From Dactylosporangium sp040689395 (GTDB lineage Bacteria > Actinomycetota > Actinomycetes > Mycobacteriales > Micromonosporaceae): 64,000 bases of DNA. Of the stretch, positions 38,943-51,486 are shown in pieces. The translations under genes were made by a program, and so were the position numbers. The stretch spans positions 62,001 through 126,000 of the forward strand of contig NZ_JBFAZX010000005.1 in assembly GCF_040689395.1 (NCBI RefSeq), given 5' to 3'. Below the pieces are notes generated by a model. It saw only the letters and a list, made by a program, of their open reading frames with translations. It was not told where the DNA came from and did no database searches. Positions within the stretch are counted from its first letter, which is position 1. Every line of letters begins with the position of its first letter.

Positions 38943-38965
38943 ACGTTAAGCGCCGGGTATGACAA
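38943..38965 (-). promoter_or_regulatory. recA promoter resembling the LexA-independent (PafBC, RecA-NDp) type
   Basis: On the minus strand TTGTCA (38965-38960) and TAACGT (38948-38943) stand at the spacing of the TTGTCRGTG-N8-TANNNT element described for mycobacterial DNA-damage promoters; the GTG half is not conserved. No CGAAC-N4-GTTCG SOS box was seen between here and the start codon. Confidence 0.4.
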
Positions 38966-39044
38966 AAACTGCCGCGTGACGCCCGACCAGGGAGAAGAGT
39001 ACCCGTACACCTGTACGATCAACATGCCGACACGCCAGAAAACA

Positions 39045-39245
39045 TCAGCGTAGGCGGGCTGGAACACGCTCCGGGTATGCCTCGACCACAGCGCGCCACA
39101 CCTGCGCGGTATCGAAGCCGCCGGCGAGAGCCTCCTCGATCGTGCGGCCGCCCAGCTGCGACAACACCTGATCGTGGGCCATGCTTTTCGCGTAGGCCGA
39201 GCCGAACACCTGCTCCAGCCGCTGCCAGAAATCCGTCAGACGCAC
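39045..39245 (-). CDS. DUF3046 protein
   Basis: 66-residue actinobacterial protein: VRLTDFWQRLEQVFGSAYAK, then HDQVLSQLGGRTIEEALAGG and a conserved WRAVVEAYPERVPAR end. GTG 39245 gives the typical RLTxFW start; TTG 39254 is possible. It sits directly upstream of recA in many actinobacteria. Starts 11 bases after the MFS stop on the same strand. Function unknown. Confidence 0.86.
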   Translation of the reverse strand: MRLTDFWQRLEQVFGSAYAKSMAHDQVLSQLGGRTIEEALAGGFDTAQVWRAVVEAYPERVPARLR

Positions 39246-39255
39246 GCCTGCCAAC

Positions 39256-40509
39256 CTAACGGAGGACGCGGGCGACGAGCGGCGCCACCGCGACCGCGGC
39301 GAGCAGTGTCAGCACCGGATACCCGAACAGGTCGACCACCAGCCCGGACAGCGCCCCCGCCGAGGCGCCCGCCACGCCCATGACGATGTCGGAGAGCCCT
39401 TGAACGGCGGCACGCCGCTCCAGCGGTACCGACTCGGAGAGCAGGGTCGAACCGGCGACCATCGTGCCGCTCCAGCCCAGCCCGAGCAGGGCCATGCCGA
39501 TCGAGAGCCGCCAGGTGTGCTCGCCTGCGGTGCCGCTGAGCGCGCAGGCGAGCACCAGCAGCGCGGCGCCGCCGAGGATGACGGGGCGGCGCCCGAAGCG
39601 GTCCGCGAGCCAGCCGGCCAGCGGCGACAGGGCGTACATCCCGGTGATGTGAATGCTGATCACCAGGCCGACGGTGCGCAACAGGTCGCCGTGGTCGTGC
39701 ACGTACGCCCCGATCTGCACCGGCGTCATCGACATCACGCCGACCATCACCACGTGACCGACCGCGACCGCGACGACACCGGTTCGGGCACCGGCGCTGT
39801 CACGGATCGTGCGGGCCGCCTGCCGCCAGACGCCCCGCGCGGGCGCGGCGGTCTCACCGGCGAGGCGGCGCGCCGTCAGCAGCGGGTCCGGGCGCAGCAC
39901 CGCCAGCAGCACGACCGCCCCGAGGCCGAACGCGACGGCGCTGAACAGGTACGGCCCGCCGTACTCCGGCACGCCCCACCGCGCCAGCAGCCGATCGGAG
40001 AGCGGGGCGAGGTTGGGCCCGGCCACCGCCCCGATCGTCGTGGCCCACACCACGATCGACAGCTGCCGCGCCCGCCGGTCGGGGGCGGCGAGGTCGACGG
40101 CCGAATACCGCGCCTGCAGGTTCGCCGCGCTCGCCCCGCCGAACAGCAGCGTGCCGAGGAACAGCAGCGGCACGCTGGAGACGGCCACGGCGAGGGCGAC
40201 GAGCAGCGCGCCGACGGCGCCGGTGGAGTACGCGAACACGAGTCCGGGCCGGCGACCGCCGGTGCGCATCAGCCGGGTCGCCGGGATCGCGATCAGCGCC
40301 GCGCCGATGACCGCGCAGCTGCCGGCGAGCCCCGCGGCCCACGGGCCGGCCAGCGACGCGGCGAGCAGCGCGCCGACGGAGACGCCGCTGGCCACCCCGA
40401 GCCCGCCCACGATCTGCGTGCCGACGAGCAGGCTCAGCGTGCGCCGCTGCAGGGACGCGACATCGGTGGGCACTGGGGTGGACGTCACGCCAAGGATCAC
40501 GCCGGTCAT
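39256..40509 (-). CDS. MFS transporter
   Basis: About 417 residues, twelve predicted membrane helices in two sixes. First half opens LSLLVGTQIVGGLGVASGVS and has an RRPGLVF loop after TM3; the second half has the loop GWLADRFGRRPVILGGAALL (MFS motif A) and SPLAGWLAD. It resembles multidrug or efflux-type facilitators. Substrate cannot be told. ATG 40509 (MTGVILGV) is used, although its ribosome site (CGAGG) lies too close; GTG 40488 is an alternative. Upstream DUF3046/recA genes follow on the same strand. Confidence 0.86.
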   Translation of the reverse strand: MTGVILGVTSTPVPTDVASLQRRTLSLLVGTQIVGGLGVASGVSVGALLAASLAGPWAAGLAGSCAVIGAALIAIPATRLMRTGGRRPGLVFAYSTGAVGALLVALAVAVSSVPLLFLGTLLFGGASAANLQARYSAVDLAAPDRRARQLSIVVWATTIGAVAGPNLAPLSDRLLARWGVPEYGGPYLFSAVAFGLGAVVLLAVLRPDPLLTARRLAGETAAPARGVWRQAARTIRDSAGARTGVVAVAVGHVVMVGVMSMTPVQIGAYVHDHGDLLRTVGLVISIHITGMYALSPLAGWLADRFGRRPVILGGAALLVLACALSGTAGEHTWRLSIGMALLGLGWSGTMVAGSTLLSESVPLERRAAVQGLSDIVMGVAGASAGALSGLVVDLFGYPVLTLLAAVAVAPLVARVLR

Positions 40510-40541
40510 CCTCGCGTACGGACCGCGACCCGCACCACCCA

Positions 40542-40802
40542 TTACGCCACGGCGGAGAGGGCCGACACGACGGCAGCGGCCGCCTCGTCGGCGTCGTCGC
40601 CGTGCGCGTGGACGCGCACCGTTGAGCCCGCCGTCGCGTTCAGCCCCATGATCGCCAGCACGCTGCGAGCGTTCGCCCGCTTCTCGTTGAAGATCACTTC
40701 GACGGTGCTGCGGAAGCGCGCCGCCACCCGCACCAGCGCGCCGGCGGGCCGGGCGTGCAGATCCTCGGGCAGCACCACGCAGCGCTCAGAGCTTGCGGAC
40801 AT
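40542..40802 (-). CDS. Phosphocarrier protein HPr-like (dihydroxyacetone kinase PTS)
   Basis: 86-residue HPr: EDLHARPAGALVRVAARFRS with the phosphorylated His (LHARPA) and the regulatory-Ser region RSVLAIMGLNATAGSTVRVH. It overlaps the end of dhaM by 17 bases, so both are translated together and HPr should pass phosphate from enzyme I to DhaM. Enzyme I is not in the window. Confidence 0.92.
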   Translation of the reverse strand: MSASSERCVVLPEDLHARPAGALVRVAARFRSTVEVIFNEKRANARSVLAIMGLNATAGSTVRVHAHGDDADEAAAAVVSALSAVA

Positions 40803-41169
40803 CGCGGGCCTCCACCGCCGCCTGCGTGACCTCGCCGAGGCCGGCACCGGTGCCGGCCAGCACGGCCGCCGCGACCGCGCCCTCGACGAACGGCGCGTCG
40901 ACGAGCACGGCGTCGTTGGCGACCCGGTCCTCCAGGACGGTACGCGCGGTGAGCACGGCGCTACCCAGGTCGGTCAGCACGAGGACCCCGGCGCCGCGGT
41001 CGGCCCGGTCGATGGCGACGAGAATCCGGCCGTAGCTGGTGCCCAGCCCGCCGTCGTCGGTCCCGCCCGCCGCCTCGATCGGCACCTCCTCACCCGCGAC
41101 CTGCACCAGCATGTCCCGCAACCCGTGCGCCAGCCGCTCACTGTGCGAGACCAGGACGATTCCCACCAT
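40786..41169 (-). CDS. dhaM: PTS-dependent dihydroxyacetone kinase phosphotransferase subunit DhaM
   Basis: EIIA-Man-type domain only, 127 residues: VGIVLVSHSERLAHGLRDML with active-site His in SHS, then GGTDDGGLGTSYGRIL and VLVLTDLGSAVLTARTVLED. It rephosphorylates ADP bound in DhaL. ATG 41169 has GGTGGGC upstream. Divergent from dhaK. Unlike E. coli DhaM, HPr is a separate gene here and no EI domain is attached. Confidence 0.92.
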   Translation of the reverse strand: MVGIVLVSHSERLAHGLRDMLVQVAGEEVPIEAAGGTDDGGLGTSYGRILVAIDRADRGAGVLVLTDLGSAVLTARTVLEDRVANDAVLVDAPFVEGAVAAAVLAGTGAGLGEVTQAAVEARDVRKL

Positions 41170-41234
41170 TTGCCCACCTGTTGCTCCCATGTCGGGCAAT
41201 GCTATGTGCCCGCCGTACCGCCAAAATGGCAGGC

Positions 41235-42230
41235 ATGAAGAAGTTCATCAACGACCCGGCCAACGTCGTCCGGGAGGCGCTCGCCGGCATCGCCGCCGCG
41301 CACCCTGAGCTGCGGGTGGACCTCGAGGCACAGTTCGTGGCGCGGGCCGGCGCGCCCCGGCCGGGCAAGGTCGGCCTGGTCTCCGGCGGAGGCTGCGGGC
41401 ATGAGCCGCTGCACGCCGGGTTCGTCGGGCCGGGGATGCTCGACGCCGCCTGCCCGGGCGAGGTGTTCACCTCGCCCGTGCCCGACCAGATCCTGGCCGC
41501 CACCAGGGCCGCCGACGCCGGCGCCGGGGTCGTGCACGTCGTGAAGAACTACACCGGCGACGTCATGAACTTCTCCCTCGCCGCGGAGCTCGCCGACTCC
41601 GACGGCCTGCGGGTGGAGACCGTGCTCGTCGACGATGACGTCGCGGTCGAGGACTCGACCTGGACCGCCGGACGCCGCGGCACGGGCGCCACGCTGCTGG
41701 TCGAGAAGATCGCCGGGGCGCTGGCCGAGGAAGGCGCCCCGCTCGGCGCCGTCGCGGCCGCCGGCCGCCTGGTCAACGAGCGCTCCGCGTCGTTCGCTGT
41801 CGCGCTGACCGCGTGCACCACGCCCGCCGCCGCAAAGCCGGGGTTCGACCTGCCCGGCGACGAGATCGAGGTCGGCGTCGGCATCCACGGCGAGCCCGGC
41901 CGCAGCCGCCAGAAGATGCGCCCAGCGCGCGAGATCGCCGCGCTGGTCGTCGACGCCGTGCAGACCGCGAAGCCAATCGGGCCTGAGCCGCTGATCGTCC
42001 TGGTCAATGGGCTCGGCGGCACGCCGCTGATGGAGTTGTACCTCATGTTCGGCGAGATCTCCCGCCTGCTGGGCTCCGCCGGGGCGCGCATCGCCCGCTC
42101 CCTCGTCGGCAACTACGTGACCAGCCTCGACATGGCGGGCATGTCGCTCACCGTGTGCCGGGCCGACGACGAACTGCTGCGGTTGTGGGACGCCCCGGTG
42201 CGTACCCCCGCGCTGCGCTGGGGGGCGTGA
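41235..42230 (+). CDS. dhaK: Dihydroxyacetone kinase subunit DhaK
   Basis: Substrate-binding subunit; 331 residues. KKFINDPANVVREALAGIAA start, VGLVSGGGCGHEPLHAGFVG loop, KNYTGDVMNF, and EVGVGIHGEPGRSR containing the His that forms the hemiaminal with dihydroxyacetone. ATG 41235 is used; ATG 41226 is possible. First gene of dhaKL, divergent from dhaM-HPr. Confidence 0.95.
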   Translation: MKKFINDPANVVREALAGIAAAHPELRVDLEAQFVARAGAPRPGKVGLVSGGGCGHEPLHAGFVGPGMLDAACPGEVFTSPVPDQILAATRAADAGAGVVHVVKNYTGDVMNFSLAAELADSDGLRVETVLVDDDVAVEDSTWTAGRRGTGATLLVEKIAGALAEEGAPLGAVAAAGRLVNERSASFAVALTACTTPAAAKPGFDLPGDEIEVGVGIHGEPGRSRQKMRPAREIAALVVDAVQTAKPIGPEPLIVLVNGLGGTPLMELYLMFGEISRLLGSAGARIARSLVGNYVTSLDMAGMSLTVCRADDELLRLWDAPVRTPALRWGA

Positions 42231-42232
42231 GC

Positions 42233-42865
42233 ATGGACGAGGCGCTGGCCCGGGCCTGGATCACCGCCGTCGCCGAGGCGGTGCGCGCGGAGGCCGACCG
42301 GCTCACGGATCTCGACGCCGCGATCGGTGACGGCGACCATGGCGTCAACCTGCGCCGCGGGTTCGACGCCGCGGTCGCCGCGCTCGATTCGCTCGAGCCG
42401 GCGACCGCGGGCGACGTGCTGGGCAAGACCGGCACGACGCTGCTGTCGAAGGTCGGCGGCGCCTCCGGCCCGCTGTACGGCACGGTCTTCCGCGCTCTGG
42501 GCAAGACCCTGCGGCAGGGCGGCTCGTTCGCCGACGGCCTGCGGGCGGCGCTGGACGGGGTACAGCACCTGGGAAAGGCGGTCGTCGGCGACAAGACCAT
42601 GATCGACGCGCTGTCCCCGGCGGTGGCCGCCTACGCGGCCGCGGCCGGTGCGGGCGAGGCGGCCGCGGCCCGGGCGGCGGCGGACGCGGCGGCCGAGGGA
42701 GTCCGCGCCACCGTGCCGCTGCGGGCGCGCAAGGGCCGCGCCTCCTACCTGGGCGAGCGCAGTATCGGCCACCCCGACCCGGGCGCCACCTCCACCGCGC
42801 TGATCCTGGACATCCTCGCCGAGGTGACGAGCGGCGACGTCACAGCCCGAGGCTCCGCCCGATGA
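42233..42865 (+). CDS. dhaL: Dihydroxyacetone kinase ADP-binding subunit DhaL
   Basis: Nucleotide-binding subunit, 210 residues. Metal/ADP motif DLDAAIGDGDHGVNLRRGF, then GKTGTTLLSKVGGASGPLYG and the C-terminal DPGATSTALILDIL. Two bases after the dhaK stop (ATG 42233). Its 3' end overlaps the convergent acyl-CoA dehydrogenase gene by 26 bases. Confidence 0.95.
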   Translation: MDEALARAWITAVAEAVRAEADRLTDLDAAIGDGDHGVNLRRGFDAAVAALDSLEPATAGDVLGKTGTTLLSKVGGASGPLYGTVFRALGKTLRQGGSFADGLRAALDGVQHLGKAVVGDKTMIDALSPAVAAYAAAAGAGEAAAARAAADAAAEGVRATVPLRARKGRASYLGERSIGHPDPGATSTALILDILAEVTSGDVTARGSAR

Positions 42866-43982
42866 TCTCCTTCATGATCTCGGTGGTGCCGCCGTAGATC
42901 GTCTGGACCCGGCTGTTGAGCCACGCCTTCGCGACCGGGTACTCCAGCATGAAGCCGTAGCCGCCGTGCAGCTGCACGCACCGGTCCGCGACCTTGTTCT
43001 GCAGTTCCGTCGTCCACCACTTGGCCTTGGCCGCGTCGGCGACGCTGAGCCGCCCCGCGTTCTGCTCCAGGATGCAGTGGTTGAGGAATGTGCGGGCGAT
43101 CGTGACCTCGGTGTCGAGCTCGGCGAGCAGGAACCGGTTGTGCTGGAACTTGCCGATCGGCTGGCCGAACGCCTCGCGCGTCCTGGCGTACTCCAGCGTC
43201 ATCGCCAGGGTGTGCTCCGCCGCGGCGACGGCGGACACGGCGATGCCGAGGCGCTCCCGCGGCAGGTTGGCCGTGAGGTGGTAGAAGCCGGAGTTCTCCT
43301 GGCCGATCAGGTGCTCGGCCGGGATCCGGCAATCGTCGAAGAACAGCTCCGCGGTGTCGTTGGCCTTGAGCCCGACCTTCTCCAGCCGCCGCCCCCGCGT
43401 GAAGCCGGGCGTGCCGGTCTCCACCGCGAACAGGCTGATGCCGTGCGCGCCCCGGGCGGGATCGGTCTTCGCCACCACGATCACCAGGTCGGCCAGCTCG
43501 CCGTTGGTGATGAAGGTCTTCTGCCCGTTGATCACCCAGGCGTCGCCGTCGCGCACCGCGCTGGTGCGGATGCCGGCCAGGTCGCTGCCGGCCCCCGGCT
43601 CGCTCATCGCGATGGCGGTCACGATGTCGCCGGAGCAGAATCCGGGCAGCCACCGCTCGCGCTGCGCCTCGGTCGTCAGCTCCGTCAGGTAGGGCGCGAC
43701 GACGTTGTTGTGCAGCCCGAACCCGAGCCCCGACGCGCCCGCCGCGATGATCTCCTCGACGAGCACGGCGTTGAACCGGAAGTCCCGCTGCCCGCCGCCG
43801 CCGTACCGCTCGCCGACGTCCATGCCGAGCAGCCCCACGGCGCCGGCCTTGCGCCAGATCTCCCGGTCGACGATCCCGGCCCGCTCCCACTCGTCGTTGT
43901 GCGGCACGGCTTCGCGGGCGAGGAACTCGCGGCACAGGTCCCGGAACGCGTGGTGCTCGGCCTCGTACAGGTGCTGCTCCAT
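42840..43982 (-). CDS. Acyl-CoA dehydrogenase
   Basis: FAD-dependent first step of fatty-acid or branched acyl-CoA oxidation. N-terminal domain, then IVTAIAMSEPGAGSDLAGIR and WVINGQKTFITNGELADLVI (FAD/substrate loops), and C-terminal FGQPIGKFQHNRFLLAEL, VQLHGGYGFMLEYPVAK, and IYGGTTEIMKEIIGR with the catalytic base Glu region. 380 residues. Same-strand neighbours are absent; it converges with dhaL and diverges from the PPOX-GNAT gene. Confidence 0.94.
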   Translation of the reverse strand: MEQHLYEAEHHAFRDLCREFLAREAVPHNDEWERAGIVDREIWRKAGAVGLLGMDVGERYGGGGQRDFRFNAVLVEEIIAAGASGLGFGLHNNVVAPYLTELTTEAQRERWLPGFCSGDIVTAIAMSEPGAGSDLAGIRTSAVRDGDAWVINGQKTFITNGELADLVIVVAKTDPARGAHGISLFAVETGTPGFTRGRRLEKVGLKANDTAELFFDDCRIPAEHLIGQENSGFYHLTANLPRERLGIAVSAVAAAEHTLAMTLEYARTREAFGQPIGKFQHNRFLLAELDTEVTIARTFLNHCILEQNAGRLSVADAAKAKWWTTELQNKVADRCVQLHGGYGFMLEYPVAKAWLNSRVQTIYGGTTEIMKEIIGRSLGL

Positions 43983-44058
43983 GCGGGCCAGTGTGCGACG
44001 CGAGACTCCGTCGCGCCCAGCCTGATTTTCGCTTGTGGCCGATCAGGCGTGGCCGATA

Positions 44059-44094
44059 TTGTACTGCCACAGTTCTCATTTTGTACTAGTACAA
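44059..44094 (+). promoter_or_regulatory. Promoter with perfect palindromic operator upstream of PPOX-GNAT gene
   Basis: TTGTACTAGTACAA (44081-44094) is a perfect 14-bp palindrome; a half site TTGTAC lies at 44059-44064. TTGTAC-N17-TGTACT could be the -35/-10 pair, placing the palindrome over the -10. The sequence type is typical of GntR-family operators (including MocR relatives that often neighbour PPOX genes). No regulator gene is adjacent. Confidence 0.5.
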
Positions 44095-44104
44095 AGGAAC
44101 CCAC

Positions 44105-45361
44105 GTGGAGACGTACCAGCAGACGGCGCGGAACACCCCGCGGCGCATGCCCGAACGGGCCTCCTACGACGTCGAGCTCGCCCACGCCGTGCTCGACGAG
44201 GCGTATGTGTGTCACCTCGGCTACGTCGCCGACGGCGAGCCGCGGGTGCTGCCGACCCTGCATGCCAGGGTGGACGACACGCTCTACCTGCACGGCTCCA
44301 CCGGCAGCCGCCCTCTGCTGGCAGCCCGCGACGGCGGCCTGCCGGTCTGCGTCGCGGTCACGGTCATCGACGGGCTGGTGCTGGCCCGCTCGCAGTTCAA
44401 CCACAGCGCCAACTACCGGTCCGTGGTCGTGCACGGCACCGCACGGCTGGTCGAGGACGAGGTGGAGCGGGCGAACGCGTTCGCCGCGCTGGTCGACAAG
44501 GTCGCGCCGGGCCGGGCCGCCGACAGCCGACCGCCGGACCGCAAGGAGTTGGCGCAGACCGCGTTGCTGGCCGTGCCGCTGCGGGAGGTCTCGACGAAGG
44601 TGCGGACTGGCGAGCCCAAGGACGACGCGCAGGACGCGGACCTGCCGCATTGGGCCGGTGTCGTACCACTGCGGCTCACCCGCGAACTCCCGGTGCCCGC
44701 GGAGGCACTCGCGGTACTGCTGCCGGAATATTTGAGGCCGGAGCGGGACGCCTGGCACAGTCCCGCGACGCTGCGTGGCCGGCACGTCACGCTCGAGCCG
44801 CTCGATCACGCGCACGCCCCCGAGCTGTTCGAGGCGCTCGACGACGCGGCGGTGTGGACCCACCTGACCTCCCCGCGGCCCGCATCCGCGGCGGGGATGG
44901 CGGCGCTCGTGGCGGCGGCCCTGGCCGACCCCGACCGCGTGCCGTTCGTGCAGCGGGAGCCGGCGACCGGGCGCCTCATCGGCAGCACGTCGTACTATGC
45001 ACCGAACCCGGTCAGCCGCTCGGTCGCGATCGGACACACGATGATGGGCCGGCCCTGGTGGCGCACCGGCGTCAACACCGAGTCGAAGCTGATGCTGCTG
45101 CGTCACGCCTTCGACACGCTGGGTGCGCTGCGCGTGGAGTGGCATACCGACGTGCGCAACGAGCGCTCACAGCGGGCGATCGAACGGCTCGGCGCGCAGC
45201 GCGAGGGGATCCTCCGGGCCCACCGGCGACGCCCGGATGGGAGCCAGCGCGATACCGTGCTGTACTCCATGATCGCCGACGAGTGGCCCGCCGCACGGGA
45301 CCGGCTGGCCGCGGCGCTGGAAGCGGGAGGCGTTTCGTGCTCGGTGTCACCAACCCCCTGA
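44105..45361 (+). CDS. Pyridoxamine-phosphate-oxidase-like / GNAT acetyltransferase fusion
   Basis: 418 residues, two domains. 1-215: FMN-binding split-barrel (PPOX type) with CHLGYVADGEPRVLPTLHAR, GLVLARSQFNHSANYRSVVV and WAGVVPLRL. 228-405: RimJ/RimL-type GNAT with TLRGRHVTLEPLDHAHAPEL, IGHTMMGRPWWRTGVNTESK and RSQRAIERLGAQREGILRAH. GTG 44105 with AAGGA upstream. The combination recurs in actinobacteria; whether both domains act on one substrate is unknown. It overlaps the next gene by 25 bases. Confidence 0.9.
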   Translation: METYQQTARNTPRRMPERASYDVELAHAVLDEAYVCHLGYVADGEPRVLPTLHARVDDTLYLHGSTGSRPLLAARDGGLPVCVAVTVIDGLVLARSQFNHSANYRSVVVHGTARLVEDEVERANAFAALVDKVAPGRAADSRPPDRKELAQTALLAVPLREVSTKVRTGEPKDDAQDADLPHWAGVVPLRLTRELPVPAEALAVLLPEYLRPERDAWHSPATLRGRHVTLEPLDHAHAPELFEALDDAAVWTHLTSPRPASAAGMAALVAAALADPDRVPFVQREPATGRLIGSTSYYAPNPVSRSVAIGHTMMGRPWWRTGVNTESKLMLLRHAFDTLGALRVEWHTDVRNERSQRAIERLGAQREGILRAHRRRPDGSQRDTVLYSMIADEWPAARDRLAAALEAGGVSCSVSPTP

Positions 45362-45978
45362 CGTACGTGCTCGGCACGGCGGCGATCGTGCTGCTGCCCG
45401 GGCCGAACTCGCTATACGTGCTGAGCGTCGCCGCCCGGCGCGGGGTGCGCGACGGCTATCGGGGCGCGGCCGGCGTCTGGCTCGGCGACGCGGTGCTGAT
45501 GACGCTGTCGGCGGGCGGCGTGGCCTCGCTGCTGCACGCCTATCCGTGGCTGTTCGGGATCGTGAAGTACCTGGGCGCCGGATATCTGGCGTACCTCGGC
45601 GTCCGCCTGGTCGTCGGCACGCTGTGGCGACGGCGGCAGGCCGAGGCGCCCGCACAGGGGCAGCCGGCACCGGCGGACCGGCCGTTCCGGCGGGCGCTGG
45701 TGATCAGCCTGCTCAACCCGAAGGCGATCCTGTTCTTCGTCTCGTTCTTCATCCAGTTCGTGGACCCGGCGTATCCGCACCCGGCCGTCAGCTTCCTGGT
45801 GCTCGGCACCATCGCGGAGGTGCTCAGCGCGCTGTACCTCACACTGCTGATCTTCGGCGGGCGGTTCCTGGCCGGGCAGTTCCGGACCCGGCGGCGGCTG
45901 GCGGCCGGGCTGACGACGCTGGTCGGGGGCGCGTTCCTGGCCTTCAGCGTGAAACTGGCGACGGCCAGCCTGTCCTGA
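45337..45978 (+). CDS. LysE/LeuE-family amino-acid exporter
   Basis: 213-residue membrane protein with about six helices. GTAAIVLLPGPNSLYVLSVA is the family N-terminus (PGPN), GAAGVWLGDAVLMTLSAGG and LVISLLNPKAILFFVSFF are the repeat motifs. Closest in memory to leucine exporter LeuE. GTG 45337 with GGGAGG upstream; overlaps the PPOX-GNAT gene by 25 bases, so the two form an operon. Confidence 0.9.
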   Translation: MLGVTNPLTYVLGTAAIVLLPGPNSLYVLSVAARRGVRDGYRGAAGVWLGDAVLMTLSAGGVASLLHAYPWLFGIVKYLGAGYLAYLGVRLVVGTLWRRRQAEAPAQGQPAPADRPFRRALVISLLNPKAILFFVSFFIQFVDPAYPHPAVSFLVLGTIAEVLSALYLTLLIFGGRFLAGQFRTRRRLAAGLTTLVGGAFLAFSVKLATASLS

Positions 45979-46055
45979 ACCAGCCAATCGGTTCAATTCA
46001 GGCAAATCACCGCCGCCTCGAGGAATTGTCGTACCCCCGGGGCAGGATGGTGGGC

Positions 46056-50555
<4,500 letters not shown>

Positions 50556-50690
50556 GCCGATCGATCGGGCCCGCGCCACCACGGCCGAGCCGATCGATCC
50601 CGGGCCCGCCGCCGCACGATGCCCGGCCGGCGCCGGGTCTCGAGGTGCGTGCGGCAGAGCGGCAGACCGGCCGGCTGAGGTCAGGAGGTG

Positions 50691-51467
50691 TCAGGAGGTG
50701 ATGATCACCCGGTCGCCGGGGGCCAGCGACAGGCGGGCGGCCGCGTCGCCGCCGTTCACGGCCAGGGCAAGGTGGCCGGCCGAGTCGGCGAACACCACCA
50801 GGGCGCCCGCGGGCGCGTCGCCGAACGTGTTCGTGCGGGTCGCGGGGGTGCCGTTCACCGTGAGCTGGCATGGGGCCTCGGGCAGCAGGTCGGGCGCGGC
50901 CGCCAGCTGGACGTTGCCGAAATGGTCGACGGTCAGGACCTCGGCCACGAGGCGGCCCGGGGCCCGCTCGACGTGGGGCGCCGGCAGCACCACCAGGTCG
51001 TCGATCTCCTCACCGGCGTCCGGCAACGCCGCGCCCGAGCACAGGCGCGCCGCGACCGGGGCGAAGATGTCGCGGCCGTGGAAGGTGGCGGAGACCTCCG
51101 GGGCGAACCACCCGCGGTTGGTGAGGTGCACCGCGGCCGCGATGCCGCCCAGCGCCTCGGCGGCCGGGACCAGCAAGCCGTTATCGGGGCCGACCAGGAA
51201 GCCGCCGTCCGCCGCCGCGATCGCGATCGGGCGCCGGGCCGTGCCCACGCCGGGGTCGACGACCGCCAGGTGCACCGAGAGTGGCAGCGAGCGTACCGTC
51301 TGCGCCAGGACGGCGGCGCCGCGTCGGACGTCCCCCGGCGGGACCAGGTGGGTGACGTCGATGATCCGAGCCCGGGGCGCCAGGCGCGCGATCGTGCCGT
51401 GACACGCCGCGACGAAGCCGTCGGACAGGCCGTAGTCGGTGGTGAACGAGATCGTGCTCGGCGTCAT
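50691..51467 (-). CDS. SAM hydrolase / DUF62 (chlorinase-fluorinase fold) protein
   Basis: 258 residues. Family motifs: ISFTTDYGLSDGFVAACHG near the start (substrate Asp and Ser), HLAVVDPGVGTARRPIAIAA, GPDNGLLVPAAEALGG, and VLTVDHFGNVQLAA. Most members hydrolyse S-adenosylmethionine to adenosine and methionine; halogenase-specific insertions are absent. ATG 51467 (MTPSTIS); the Ser/Trp-rich extension is rejected. Divergent from the LLM gene with only 19 bases between start codons. Confidence 0.9.
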   Translation of the reverse strand: MTPSTISFTTDYGLSDGFVAACHGTIARLAPRARIIDVTHLVPPGDVRRGAAVLAQTVRSLPLSVHLAVVDPGVGTARRPIAIAAADGGFLVGPDNGLLVPAAEALGGIAAAVHLTNRGWFAPEVSATFHGRDIFAPVAARLCSGAALPDAGEEIDDLVVLPAPHVERAPGRLVAEVLTVDHFGNVQLAAAPDLLPEAPCQLTVNGTPATRTNTFGDAPAGALVVFADSAGHLALAVNGGDAAARLSLAPGDRVIITS

Positions 51468-51486
51468 CACGATAGTGTCGGGTCTC

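Noticed and set aside
50691..51467. Fluorinase or chlorinase with halogenation role
   Set aside because: Only the common DUF62 motifs are seen; no halogenase-type insertion or biosynthetic neighbours, so SAM hydrolase is the safer call.
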